Origin: Marthasterias glacialis
Taxonomy: Eukaryota > Echinodermata > Asteroidea > Forcipulatida > Asteriidae
NCBI GenBank assembly: GCA_911728455.2
Contig: OU452233.1
Coordinates: 7,298,505-7,362,504 of the forward strand
Direction: 5' to 3'
DNA length: 64,000 bases
Position numbers and translations under genes: made by a program. How positions within the stretch are numbered: the first letter of the stretch is position 1; each line of letters starts with the position of its first letter. The notes below the pieces were generated by a model. That model had not been told where the DNA came from. It was given only the letters and a program-made list of their open reading frames with translations, and did not search any database. Positions 10,401 through 22,400 of this stretch are shown one piece after another.

Positions 10401-11822
10401 AAAATTTAGGTCAACTCTGACGTCATCAAGATGGCCGAAAAAGCTCGCTAGCTCCCGAAATAACGCAAGCTGGGACCTCTAGTTTGTTGGACACGCCTCG
10501 GAAGAGCTGCCCGCATCGACTGATTCCATGAAAACCACTTTTGAAGTTAGGTCAAAAATTAAAATTTCTCACAGGGAGCTCCCTGTGAGCACTCGCACTT
10601 TTGGTCAAAAATTTGGGGGGCGATTTTTTGATAGAAATTGATAGAGTGGACATCACTGAAGAGGGTTTGTGTGTGGGGAAGGGGCCGATTCGCAATATTT
10701 GGGCAAGTGGCAAAATTTAGGTCAACTCTGACGTCATCAAGATGGCCGAAAAAGCTCGCTAGCTCCCGAAATAACGCAAGCTGGGACCTCTAGTTTGTTG
10801 GACACGCCTCGGAAGAGCTGCCCGCATCGACTGATTCCATGAAAACCACTTTTGAAGTTGAGTCAAAAATTAAAATTTCTCACAGGGAGCTCCCTGTGAG
10901 CACTCGCACTTTTGGTCAAAAAATAATTTGGGGGGCGATTTTTTGATAGAAATTGATAGAGTGGACATCACTGAAGAGGGTTTGTGTGTGGGGAAGGGGC
11001 CGATTCGCAATATTTGGGCAAATGGCAAAATTTAGGTCAACTCTGACGTCATCAAGATGGCCGAAAAAGCTCGCTAGCTCCCGAAATAACGCAAGCTGGG
11101 ACCTCTAGTTTGTTGGACACGCCTCGGAAGAGCTGCCCGCATCGACTGATTCCATGAAAACCACTTTTGAAGTTGGGTCAAAAATTAAAATTTCTCACAG
11201 GGAGCTCCCTGTGAGCACTCGCACTTTTGGTCAAAAATTTGGGGGGCGATTTTTTGATAGAAATTGATAGAGTGGACATCACTGAAGAGGGTTTGTGTGT
11301 GGGGAAGGGGCCGATTCGCAATATTTGGGCAAATGGCAAAATTTAGGTCAACTCTGACGTCATCAAGATGGCCGAAAAAGCTCGCTAGCTCCCGAAATAA
11401 CGCAAGCTGGGACCTCTAGTTTGTTGGACACGCCTCGGAAGAGCTGCCCGCATCGACTGATTCCATGAAAACCACTTTTGAAGTTGGGTCAAAAATTAAA
11501 ATTTCTCACAGGGAGCTCCCTGTGAGCACTCGCACTTTTGGTCAAAAATTTGGGGGGCGATTTTTTGATAGAAATTGATAGAGTGGACATCACTGAAGAG
11601 GGTTTGTGTGTGGGGAAGGGGCCGATTCGCAATATTTGGGCAAGTGGCACAATTTAGGTCAACTCTGACGTCATCAAGATGGCCGAAAAAGCTCGCTAGC
11701 TCCCGAAATAACGCAAGCTGGGACCTCTAGTTTGTTGGACACGCCTCGGAAGAGCTGCCCGCATCGACTGATTCCATGAAAACCACTTTTGAAGTTGGGT
11801 CAAAAATTAAAATTTCTCACAG
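7465..11822 (+). repeat. Irregular G6 monomer block with private variants
   Basis: About 14 units, nearly all 311 bp. The GT to AA double change recurs at 8309-8310, 3,110 bp (ten units) after its last HOR copy. Most variants are private: GGTAAACT near 8546, CTTTTTGTC near 8734, ATTTAAGTC near 9476, CAGTTTTGG near 9976, and GTTAGGTC and GTTGAGTC near 10549 and 10861. A 4-bp insertion at about 10920-10924, next to the A-tract, makes a 315-bp unit. The higher private-variant load suggests less recent homogenisation than the HOR upstream. Confidence 0.8.
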
Positions 11823-11967
11823 GGAGCTCCCTGTGAGCACTCGCACTTTTGGTCAAAAATTTGGGGGCGATTTTTTGATAGAAATTGATAGAGTGGACAT
11901 CACTGAAGAGGGTTTGTGTGTGGGGAAGGGGCCGATTCGCAATATTTGGGCAAATGGCAAAATTTAG
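11776..11967 (+). other. Repeat-embedded 63-codon open frame (first intact copy)
   Basis: This is the first of 73 monomers in which a frame from ATG (unit offset 265) runs across the palindrome and G-run to TAG in AAAATTTAG. It needs G5 or an equivalent; G6 shifts it into an early stop at TTGATAG. The product would begin MKTTFEVGSK and end WANGKI. I recognise no domain, signal peptide or membrane segment. The ATG has T at -3, a weak Kozak context. About two thirds of monomers have the frame broken, and 310 is not a multiple of three, so frames do not run on through the array. I judge it a passive open frame, not a gene. Confidence 0.3.
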
Positions 11968-12131
11968 GTCAACTCTGACGTCATCAAGATGGCCGAAAAA
12001 GCTCGCTAGCTCCCGAAATAACGCAAGCTGGGACCTCTAGTTTGTTGGACACGCCTTGGAAGAGCTGCCCGCATCGACTGATTCCATGAAAACCACTTTT
12101 GAAGTTGGGTCAAAATTAATATTTCTCACAG

Positions 12132-13996
12132 GGAGCTCCCTGTGAGCACTCGCACTTTTGGTCAAAAATTTGGGGGGCGATTTTTTGATAGAAATTGATA
12201 GAGTGGACATCACTGAAGAGGGTTTGTGTGTGGGGAAGGGGCCGATTCGCAATATTTGGGCAAGTGGCAAAATTTAGGTCAACTCTGACGTCATCAAGAT
12301 GGCCGAAAAAGCTCGCTAGCTCCCGAATCAACGCAAGCTGGGACCTCTAGTTTGTTGGACACGCCTCGGAAGAGCTGCCCGCATCGACTGATTCCATGAA
12401 AACCACTTTTGAAGTTGGGTCAAAAATTAAAATTTCTCACAGGGAGCTCCCTGTGAGCACTCGCACTTTTGGTCAAAAATTTGGGGGGCGATTTTTTGAT
12501 AGAAATTGATAGAGTGGACATCACTGAAGAGGGTTTGTGTGTGGGGAAGGGGCCGATTCGCAATATTTGGGCAAGTGGCAAAATTTAGGTCAACTCTGAC
12601 GTCATCAAGATGGCCAAAAAAGCTCGCTAGCTCCCGAAATAACGCAAGCTGGGACCTCTAGTTTGTTGGACACGCCTCGGAAGAGCTGCCCGCATCGACT
12701 GATTCCATGAAAACCACTTTTGAAGTTGGGTCAAAAATTAAAATTTCTCACAGGGAGCTCCCTGTGAGCACTCGCACTTTTGGTCAAAAATTTGGGGGGC
12801 GATTTTTTGATAGAAATTGATAGAGTGGACATCACTGAAGAGGGTTTGTGTGTGGGGAAGGGGCCGATTCGCAATATTTGGGCAAATGGCAAAATTTAGG
12901 TCAACTCTGACGTCATCAAGATGGCCGAAAAAGCTCGCTAGCTCCCGAAATAACGCAAGCTGGGACCTCTAGTTTGTTGGACACGCCTCGGAAGAGCTGC
13001 CCGCATCGACTGATTCCATGAAAACCACTTTTGAAGTTGGGTCAAAAATTAAAATTTCTCACAGGGAGCTCCCTGTGAGCACTCGCACTTTTGGTCAAAA
13101 ATTTGGGGGCGATTTTTTGATAGAAATTGATAGAGTGGACATCACTGAAGAGGGTTTGTGTGTGGGGAAGGGGCCGATTCGCAATATTTGGGCAAGTGGC
13201 AAAATTTAGGTCAACTCTGACGTCATCAAGATGGCCGAAAAAGCTCGCTAGCTCCCGAATCAACGCAAGCTGGGACCTCTAGTTTGTTGGACACGCCTCG
13301 GAAGAGCTGCCCGCATCGACTGATTCCATGAAAACCACTTTTGAAGTTGGGTCAAAAATTAAAATTTCTCACAGGGAGCTCCCTGTGAGCACTCGCACTT
13401 TTGGTCAAAAATTTGGGGGGCGATTTTTTGATAGAAATTGATAGAGTGGACATCACTGAAGAGGGTTTGTGTGTGGGGAAGGGGCCGATTCGCAATATTT
13501 GGGCAAGTGGCAAAATTTAGGTCAACTCTGACGTCATCAAGATGGCCAAAAAAGCTCGCTAGCTCCCGAAATAACGCAAGCTGGGACCTCTAGTTTGTTG
13601 GACACGCCTCGGAAGAGCTGCCCGCATCGACTGATTCCAAGAAAACCACTTTTGAAGTTGGGTCAAAAATTAAAATTTCTCACAGGGAGCTCCCTGTGAG
13701 CACTCGCACTTTTGGTCAAAAATTTGGGGGGCGATTTTTTGATAGAAATTGATAGGGTGGACATCACTGAAGAGGGTTTGTGTGTGGGGAAGGGGCCGAT
13801 TCGCAATATTTGGGCAAATGGCAAAATTTAGGTCAACTCTGACGTCATCAAGATGGCCGAAAAAGCTCGCTAGCTCCCGAAATAACGCAAGCTGGGACCT
13901 CTAGTTTGTTGGACACGCCTCGGAAGAGCTGCCCGCATCGACTGATTCCATGAAAACCACTTTAGAAGTTGGGTCAAAAATTAAAATTTCTCACAG
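12132..13996 (+). repeat. 3-monomer HOR, about 932 bp, two copies
   Basis: Copies 12132-13064 and 13065-13996 share CCGAATCAACG (T at 12328 and 13260) in unit one and GGCCAAAAAAG (A at 12616 and 13548) in unit two, each pair 932 bp apart. Copy one has G6 in its first unit and copy two has G5, giving lengths of 933 and 932 bp. The second copy is also the start of the 6-monomer HOR, so the repeats are nested. Confidence 0.85.
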
Positions 13997-16793
13997 GGAG
14001 CTCCCTGTGAGCACTCGCACTTTTGGTCAAAAATTTGGGGGGCGATTTTTTGATAGAAATTGATAGAGTGGACATCACTGAAGAGGGTTTGTGTGTGGGG
14101 AAGGGGCCGATTCGCAATATTTGGGCAAATGGCAAAATTTAGGTCAACTCTGACGTCATCAAGATGGCCGAAAAAGCTCGCTAGCTCCCGAAATAACGCA
14201 AGCTGGGACCTCTAGTTTGTTGGACACGCCTCGGAAGAGCTGCCCGCATCGACTGATTCCATGAAAACCACTTTTGAAGTTGGGTCAAAAATTAAAATTT
14301 CTCACAGGGAGCTCCCTGTGAGCACTCGCACTTTTGGTCAAAAATTTTGGGGGCGATTTTTTGATAGAAATTGATAGAGTGGACATCACTGAAGAGGGTT
14401 TGTGTGTGGGGAAGGGGCCGATTCGCAATATTTGGGCAAATGGCAAAATTTAGGTCAACTCTGACGTCATCAAGATGGCCGAAAAAGCTCGCTAGCTCCC
14501 GAAATTACGCAAGCTGGGACCTCTAGTTTGTTGGACACGCCTCGGAAGAGCTGCCCGCATCGACTGATTCCATGAAAACCACTTTTGAAGTTGGGTCAAA
14601 AATTAAAATTTCTCACAGGGAGCTCCCTGTGAGCACTCGCACTTTTGGTCAAAAATTTGGGGGTGATTTTTTGATAGAAATTGATAGAGTGGACATCACT
14701 GAAGAGGGTTTGTGTGTGGGGAAGGGGCCGATTCGCAATATTTGGGCAAATGGCAAAATTTAGGTCAACTCTGACGTCATCAAGATGGCCGAAAAAGCTC
14801 GCTAGCTCCCGAAATAACGCAAGCTGGGACCTCTAGTTTGTTGGACACGCCTCGGAAGAGCTGCCCGCATCGACTGATTCCATGAAAACCACTTTTGAAG
14901 TTGGGTCAAAAATTAAAATTTCTCACAGGGAGCTCCCTGTGAGCACTCGCACTTTTGGTCAAAAATTTTGGGGGCGATTTTTTGATAGAAATTGATAGAG
15001 TGGACATCACTGAAGAGGGTTTGTGTGTGGGGAAGGGGCCGATTTGCAATATTTGGGCAAGTGGCAAAATTTAGGTCAACTCTGACGTCATCAAGATGGC
15101 CGAAAAAGCTCGCTAGCTCCCGAATCAACGCAAGCTGGGACCTCTAGTTTGTTGGACACGCCTCGGAAGAGCTGCCCGCATCGACTGATTCCATGAAAAC
15201 CACTTTTGAAGTTGGGTCAAAAATTAAAATTTCTCACAGGGAGCTCCCTGTGAGCACTCGCACTTTTGGTCAAAAATTTGGGGGGCGATTTTTTGATAGA
15301 AATTGATAGAGTGGACATCACTGAAGAGGGTTTGTGTGTGGGGAAGGGGCCGATTCGCAATATTTGGGCAAGTGGCAAAATTTAGGTCAACTCTGACGTC
15401 ATCAAGATGGCCAAAAAAGCTCGCTAGCTCCCGAAATAACGCAAGCTGGGACCTCTAGTTTGTTGCACACGCCTCGGAAGAGCTGCCCGCATCGACTGAT
15501 TCCATGAAAACCACTTTTGAAGTTGGGTCAAAAATTAAAATTTCTCACAGGGAGCTCCCTGTGAGCACTCGCACTTTTGGTCAAAAATTTGGGGGGCGAT
15601 TTTTTGATAGAAATTGATAGAGTGGACATCACTGAAGAGGGTTTGTGTGTGGGGAAGGGGCCGATTCGCAATATTTGGGCAAATGGCAAAATTTAGGTCA
15701 ACTCTGACGTCATCAAGATGGCCGAAAAAGCTCGCTAGCTCCCGAAATAACGCAAGCTGGGACCTCTAGTTTGTTGGACACGCCTCGGAAGAGCTGCCCG
15801 CATCGACTGATTCCATGAAAACCACTTTAGAAGTTGGGTCAAAAATTAAAATTTCTCACAGGGAGCTCCCTGTGAGCACTCGCACTTTTGGTCAAAAATT
15901 TGGGGGGCGATTTTTTGATAGAAATTGATAGAGTGGACATCACTGAAGAGGGTTTGTGTGTGGGGAAGGGGCCGATTCGCAATATTTGGGCAAATGGCAA
16001 AATTTAGGTCAACTCTGACGTCATCAAGATGGCCGAAAAAGCTCGCTAGCTCCCGAAATAACGCAAGCTGGGACCTCTAGTTTGTTGGACACGCCTCGGA
16101 AGAGCTGCCCGCATCGACTGATTCCATGAAAACCACTTTTGAAGTTGGGTCAAAAATTAAAATTTCTCACAGGGAGCTCCCTGTGAGCACTCGCACTTTT
16201 GGTCAAAAATTTGGGGGGCGATTTTTTGATAGAAATTGATAGAGTGGACATCACTGAAGAGGGTTTGTGTGTGGGGAAGGGGCCGATTCGCAATATTTGG
16301 GCAAATGGCAAAATTTAGGTCAACTCTGACGTCATCAAGATGGCCGAAAAAGCTCGCTAGCTCCCGAAATTACGCAAGCTGGGACCTCTAGTTTGTTGGA
16401 CACGCCTCGGAAGAGCTGCCCGCATCGACTGATTCCATGAAAACCACTTTTGAAGTTGGGTCAAAAATTAAAATTTCTCACAGGGAGCTCCCTGTGAGCA
16501 CTCGCACTTTTGGTCAAAAATTTGGGGGTGATTTTTTGATAGAAATTGATAGAGTGGACATCACTGAAGAGGGTTTGTGTGTGGGGAAGGGGCCGATTCG
16601 CAATATTTGGGCAAATGGCAAAATTTAGGTCAACTCTGACGTCATCAAGATGGCCGAAAAAGCTCGCTAGCTCCCGAAATAACGCAAGCTGGGACCTCTA
16701 GTTTGTTGGACACGCCTCGGAAGAGCTGCCCGCATCGACTGATTCCATGAAAACCACTTTTGAAGTTGGGTCAAAAATTAAAATTTCTCACAG
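13065..16793 (+). repeat. 6-monomer HOR, about 1,865 bp, two copies
   Basis: The copies are 13065-14928 and 14929-16793. Linked markers are 1,865 bp apart: GAATCA (13260, 15125), CCAAAAAA (13548, 15413), TTTAGAAG (13964, 15829) and GAAATTACG (14506, 16371), plus the GGGGGTGAT final unit with an intact frame (14572 and 16437). Differences noted include AAG for ATG near 13639, GATAGGG near 13756, GATTTGC near 15045 and TTGCACAC near 15466. The T4G5 junction occurs at different unit positions in the two copies. Confidence 0.88.
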
Positions 16794-19276
16794 GGAGCTC
16801 CCTGTGAGCACTCGCACTTTTGGTCAAAAATTTTGGGGGCGATTTTTTGATAGAAATTGATAGAGTGGACATCACTGAAGAGGGTTTGTGTGTGGGGAAG
16901 GGGCCGATTCGCAATATTTGGGCAAGTGGCAAAATTTAGGTCAACTCTGACGTCATCAAGATGGCCGAAAAAGCTCGCTAGCTCCCGAAATAACGCAAGC
17001 TGGGACCTCTAGTTTGTTGGACACGCCTCGGAAGAGCTGCCCGCATCGACTGATTCCATGAAAACCACTTTTGAAGTTGGGTCAAAAATTAAAATTTCTC
17101 ACAGGGAGCTCCCTGTGAGCACTCGCACTTTTGGTCAAAAATTTGGGGGCGATTTTTTGATAGAAATTGATAGAGTGGACATCACTGAAGAGGGTTTGTG
17201 TGTGGGGAAGGGGCCGATTCGCAATATTTGGGCAAATGGCAAAATTTAGGTCAACTCTGACGTCATCAAGATGGCCGAAAAAGCTCGCTAGCTCCCGAAA
17301 TAACGCAAGCTGGGACCTCTAGTTTGTTGGACACGCCTCGGAAGAGCTGCCCGCATCGACTGATTCCATGAAAACCACTTTTGAAGTTGGGTCAAAAATT
17401 AAAATTTCTCACAGGGAGCTCCCTGTGAGCACTCGCACTTTTGGTCAAAAATTTGGGGGTGATTTTTTGATAGAAATTGATAGAGTGGACATCACTGAAG
17501 AGGGTTTGTGTGTGGGGAAGGGGCCGATTCGCAATATTTGGGCAAATGGCAAAATTTAGGTCAACTCTGACGTCATCAAGATGGCCGAAAAAGCTCGCTA
17601 GCTCCCGAAATAACGCAAGCTGGGACCTCTAGTTTGTTGGACACGCCTCGGAAGAGCTGCCCGCATCGACTGATTCCATGAAAACCACTTTTGAAGTTGG
17701 GTCAAAAATTAAAATTTCTCACAGGGAGCTCCCTGTGAGCACTCGCACTTTTGGTCAAAAATTTGGGGGGCGATTTTTTGATAGAAATTGATAGAGTGGA
17801 CATCACTGAAGAGGGTTTGTGTGTGGGGAAGGGGCCGATTCGCAATATTTGGGCAAATGGCAAAATTTAGGTCAACTCTGACGTCATCAAGATGGCCGAA
17901 AAAGCTCGCTAGCTCCCGAAATTACGCAAGCTGGGACCTCTAGTTTGTTGGACACGCCTCGGAAGAGCTGCCCGCATCGACTGATTCCATGAAAACCACT
18001 TTTGAAGTTGGGTCAAAAATTAAAATTTCTCACAGGGAGCTCCCTGTGAGCACTCGCACTTTTGGTCAAAAATTTGGGGGTGATTTTTTGATAGAAATTG
18101 ATAGAGTGGACATCACTGAAGAGGGTTTGTGTGTGGGGAAGGGGCCGATTCGCAATATTTGGGCAAATGGCAAAATTTAGGTCAACTCTGACGTCATCAA
18201 GATGGCCGAAAAAGCTCGCTAGCTCCCGAAATAACGCAAGCTGGGACCTCTAGTTTGTTGGACACGCCTCGGAAGAGCTGCCCGCATCGACTGATTCCAT
18301 GAAAACCACTTTTGAAGTTGGGTCAAAAATTAAAATTTCTCACAGGGAGCTCCCTGTGAGCACTCGCACTTTTGGTCAAAAATTTTGGGGGCGATTTTTT
18401 GATAGAAATTGATAGAGTGGACATCACTGAAGAGGGTTTGTGTGTGGGGAAGGGGCCGATTCGCAATATTTGGGCAAGTGGCAAAATTTAGGTCAACTCT
18501 GACGTCATCAAGATGGCCGAAAAAGCTCGCTAGCTCCCGAAATAACGCAAGCTGGGACCTCTAGTTTGTTGGACACGCCTCGGAAGAGCTGCCCGCATCG
18601 ACTGATTCCATGAAAACCACTTTTGAAGTTGGGTCAAAAATTAAAATTTCTCACAGGGAGCTCCCTGTGAGCACTCGCACTTTTGGTCAAAAATTTGGGG
18701 GCGATTTTTTGATAGAAATTGATAGAGTGGACATCACTGAAGAGGGTTTGTGTGTGGGGAAGGGGCCGATTCGCAATATTTGGGCAAATGGCAAAATTTA
18801 GGTCAACTCTGACGTCATCAAGATGGCCGAAAAAGCTCGCTAGCTCCCGAAATAACGCAAGCTGGGACCTCTAGTTTGTTGGACACGCCTCGGAAGAGCT
18901 GCCCGCATCGACTGATTCCATGAAAACCACTTTTGAAGTTGGGTCAAAAATTAAAATTTCTCACAGGGAGCTCCCTGTGAGCACTCGCACTTTTGGTCAA
19001 AAATTTGGGGGTGATTTTTTGATAGAAATTGATAGAGTGGACATCACTGAAGAGGGTTTGTGTGTGGGGAAGGGGCCGATTCGCAATATTTGGGCAAATG
19101 GCAAAATTTAGGTCAACTCTGACGTCATCAAGATGGCCGAAAAAGCTCGCTAGCTCCCGAAATAACGCAAGCTGGGACCTCTAGTTTGTTGGACACGCCT
19201 CGGAAGAGCTGCCCGCATCGACTGATTCCATGAAAACCACTTTTGAAGTTGGGTCAAAAATTAAAGTTTCTCACAG
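16173..19276 (+). repeat. 5-monomer HOR, 1,552 bp, two copies
   Basis: The copies are 16173-17724 and 17725-19276, with unit order G6 (with GAAATTACG), G5-TGAT, T4G5, G5-CGAT, G5-TGAT. The open frames at 16437, 17058 and 17368 recur at 17989, 18610 and 18920, exactly 1,552 bp on. It overlaps the last two units of the 6-monomer HOR, so the newer HOR grew from the end of the older one. This ordering is inference. Confidence 0.9.
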
Positions 19277-19424
19277 GGAGCTCCCTGTGAGCACTCGCAC
19301 TTTTGGTCAAAAATTTGGGGGGGGCGATTTTTTGATAGAAATTGATAGAGTGGACATCACTGAAGAGGGTTTGTGTGTGGGGAAGGGGCCGATTCGCAAT
19401 ATTTGGGCAAGTGGCAAAATTTAG
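19230..19424 (+). other. 64-codon variant of the repeat-embedded frame (G8)
   Basis: The G8 run adds three bases to the G5 state, so the frame stays open with one extra glycine (FGGGDF). The upstream TTAAAGTTTC changes an isoleucine to valine. The next unit has G9, which is G6 plus three, and remains frameshifted. Not considered a real gene. Confidence 0.25.
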
Positions 19425-22400
19425 GTCAACTCTGACGTCATCAAGATGGCCGAAAAAGCTCGCTAGCTCCCGAAATAACGCAAGCTGGGACCTCTAGTTT
19501 GTTGGACACGCCTCGGAAGAGCTGCCCGCATCGACTGATTCCATGAAAACCACTTTTGAAGTTGGGTCAAAAATTAAAATTTCTCACAGGGAGCTCCCTG
19601 TGAGCACTCGCACTTTTGGTCAAAAATTTGGGGGGGGGCGATTTTTTGATAGAAATTGATAGAGTGGACATCACTGAAGAGGGTTTGTGTGTGGGGAAGG
19701 GGCCGATTCGCAATATTTGGGCAAATGGCAAAATTTAGGTCAACTCTGACGTCATCAAGATGGCCGAAAAAGCTCGCTAGCTCCCGAAATAACGCAAGCT
19801 GGGACCTCTAGTTTGTTGGACACGCCTCGGAAGAGCTGCCCGCATCGACTGATTCCATGAAAACCACTTTTGAAGTTGGGTCAAAAATTAAAATTTCTCA
19901 CAGGGAGCTCCCTGTGAGCACTCGCACTTTTGGTCAAAAATTTGGGGGCGATTTTTTGATAGAAATTGATAGAGTGGACATCACTGAAGAGGGTTTGTGT
20001 GTGGGGAAGGGGCCGATTCGCAATATTTGGGCAAATGGCAAAATTTAGGTCAACTCTGACGTCATCAAGATGGCCGAAAAAGCTCGCTAGCTCCCGAAAT
20101 AACGCAAGCTGGGACCTCTAGTTTGTTGGACACGCCTCGGAAGAGCTGCCCGCATCGACTGATTCCATGAAAACCACTTTTGAAGTTGGGTCAAAAATTA
20201 AAATTTCTCACAGGGAGCTCCCTGTGAGCACTCGCACTTTTGGTCAAAAATTTGGGGTTGATTTTTTGATAGAAATTGATAGAGTGGACATCACTGAAGA
20301 GGGTTTGTGTGTGGGGAAGGGGCCGATTCGCAATATTTGGGCAAATGGCAAAATTTAGGTCAACTCTGACGTCATCAAGATGGCCGAAAAAGCTCGCTAG
20401 CTCCCGAAATAACGCAAGCTGGGACCTCTAGTTTGTTGGACACGCCTCGGAAGAGCTGCCCGCATCGACTGATTCCATGAAAACCACTTTTGAAGTTGGG
20501 TCAAAAATTAAAATTTCTCACAGGGAGCTCCCTGTGAGCACTCGCACTTTTGGTCAAAAATTTGGGGGGCGATTTTTTGATAGAAATTGATAGAGTGGAC
20601 ATCACTGAAGAGGGTTTGTGTGTGGGGAAGGGGCCGATTCGCAATATTTGGGCAAGTGGCAAAATTTAGGTCAACTCTGACGTCATCAAGATGGCCGAAA
20701 AAGCTCGCTAGCTCCCGAAATAACGCAAGCTGGGACCTCTAGTTTGTTGGACACGCCTCGGAAGAGCTGCCCGCATCGACTGATTCCATGAAAACCACTT
20801 TTGAAGTTGGGTCAAAAATTAAAATTTCTCACAGGGAGCTCCCTGTGAGCACTCGCACTTTTGGTCAAAAATTTGGGGGGTGATTTTTTGATAGAAATTG
20901 ATAGAGTGGACATCACTGAAGAGGGTTTGTGTGTGGGGAAGGGGCCGATTCGCAATATTTGGGCAAATGGCAAAATTTAGGTCAACTCTGACGTCATCAA
21001 GATGGCCGAAAAAGCTCGCTAGCTCCCGAAATTACGCAAGCTGGGACCTCTAGTTTGTTGGACACGCCTCGGAAGAGCTGCCCGCATCGACTGATTCCAT
21101 GAAAACCACTTTTGAAGTTGGGTCAAAAATTAAAATTTCTCACAGGGAGCTCCCTGTGAGCACTCGCACTTTTGGTCAAAAATTTGGGGGTGATTTTTTG
21201 ATAGAAATTGATAGAGTGGACATCACTGAAGAGGGTTTGTGTGTGGGGAAGGGGCCGATTCGCAATATTTGGGCAAATGGCAAAATTTAGGTCAACTCTG
21301 ACGTCATCAAGATGGCCGAAAAAGCTCGCTAGCTCCCGAAATAACGCAAGCTGGGACCTCTAGTTTGTTGGACACGCCTCGGAAGAGCTGCCCGCATCGA
21401 CTGATTCCATGAAAACCACTTTTGAAGTTGGGTCAAAAATTAAAGTTTCTCACAGGGAGCTCCCTGTGAGCACTCGCACTTTTGGTCAAAAATTTGGGGG
21501 GCGATTTTTTGATAGAAATTGATAGAGTGGACATCACTGAAGAGGGTTTGTGTGTGGGGAAGGGGCCGATTCGCAATATTTGGGCAAATGGCAAAATTTA
21601 GGTCAACTCTGACGTCATCAAGATATCCGAAAAAGCTCGCTAGCTCCCGAAATAACGCAAGCTGGGACCTCTAGTTTGTTGGACACGCCTCGGAAGAGCT
21701 GCCCGCATCGACTGATTCCATGAAAACCACTTTTGAAGTTGGGTCAAAAATTAAAATTTCTCACAGGGAGCTCCCTGTGAGCACTCGCACTTTTGGTCAA
21801 AAATTTGGGGGGCGATTTTTTGATAGAAATTGATAGAGTGGACATCACTGAAGAGGGTTTGTGTGTGGGGAAGGGGCCGATTCGCAATATTTGGGCAAAT
21901 GGCAAAATTTAGGTCAACTCTGACGTCATCAAGATGGCCGAAAAAGCTCGCTAGCTCCCGAAATAACGCAAGCTGGGACCTCTAGTTTGTTGGACACGCC
22001 TCGGAAGAGCTGGCCGCATCGACTGATTCCATGAAAACCACTTTTGAAGTTGGGTCAAAAATTAAAATTTCTCACAGGGAGCTCCCTGTGAGCACTCGCA
22101 CTTTTGGTCAAAAATTTGGGGGGCGATTTTTTGATAGAAATTGATAGAGTGGACATCACTGAAGAGGGTTTGTGTGTGGGGAAGGGGCCGATTCGCAATA
22201 TTTGGGCAAGTGGCAAAATTTAGGTCAACTCTGACGTCATCAAGATGGCCGAAAAAGCTCGCTAGCTCCCGAAATAACGCAAGCTGGGACCTCTAGTTTG
22301 TTGGACACGCCTCGGAAGAGCTGCCCGCATCGACTGATTCCATGAAAACCACTTTTGAAGTTGGGTCAAAAATTAAAATTTCTCACAGGGAGCTCCCTGT

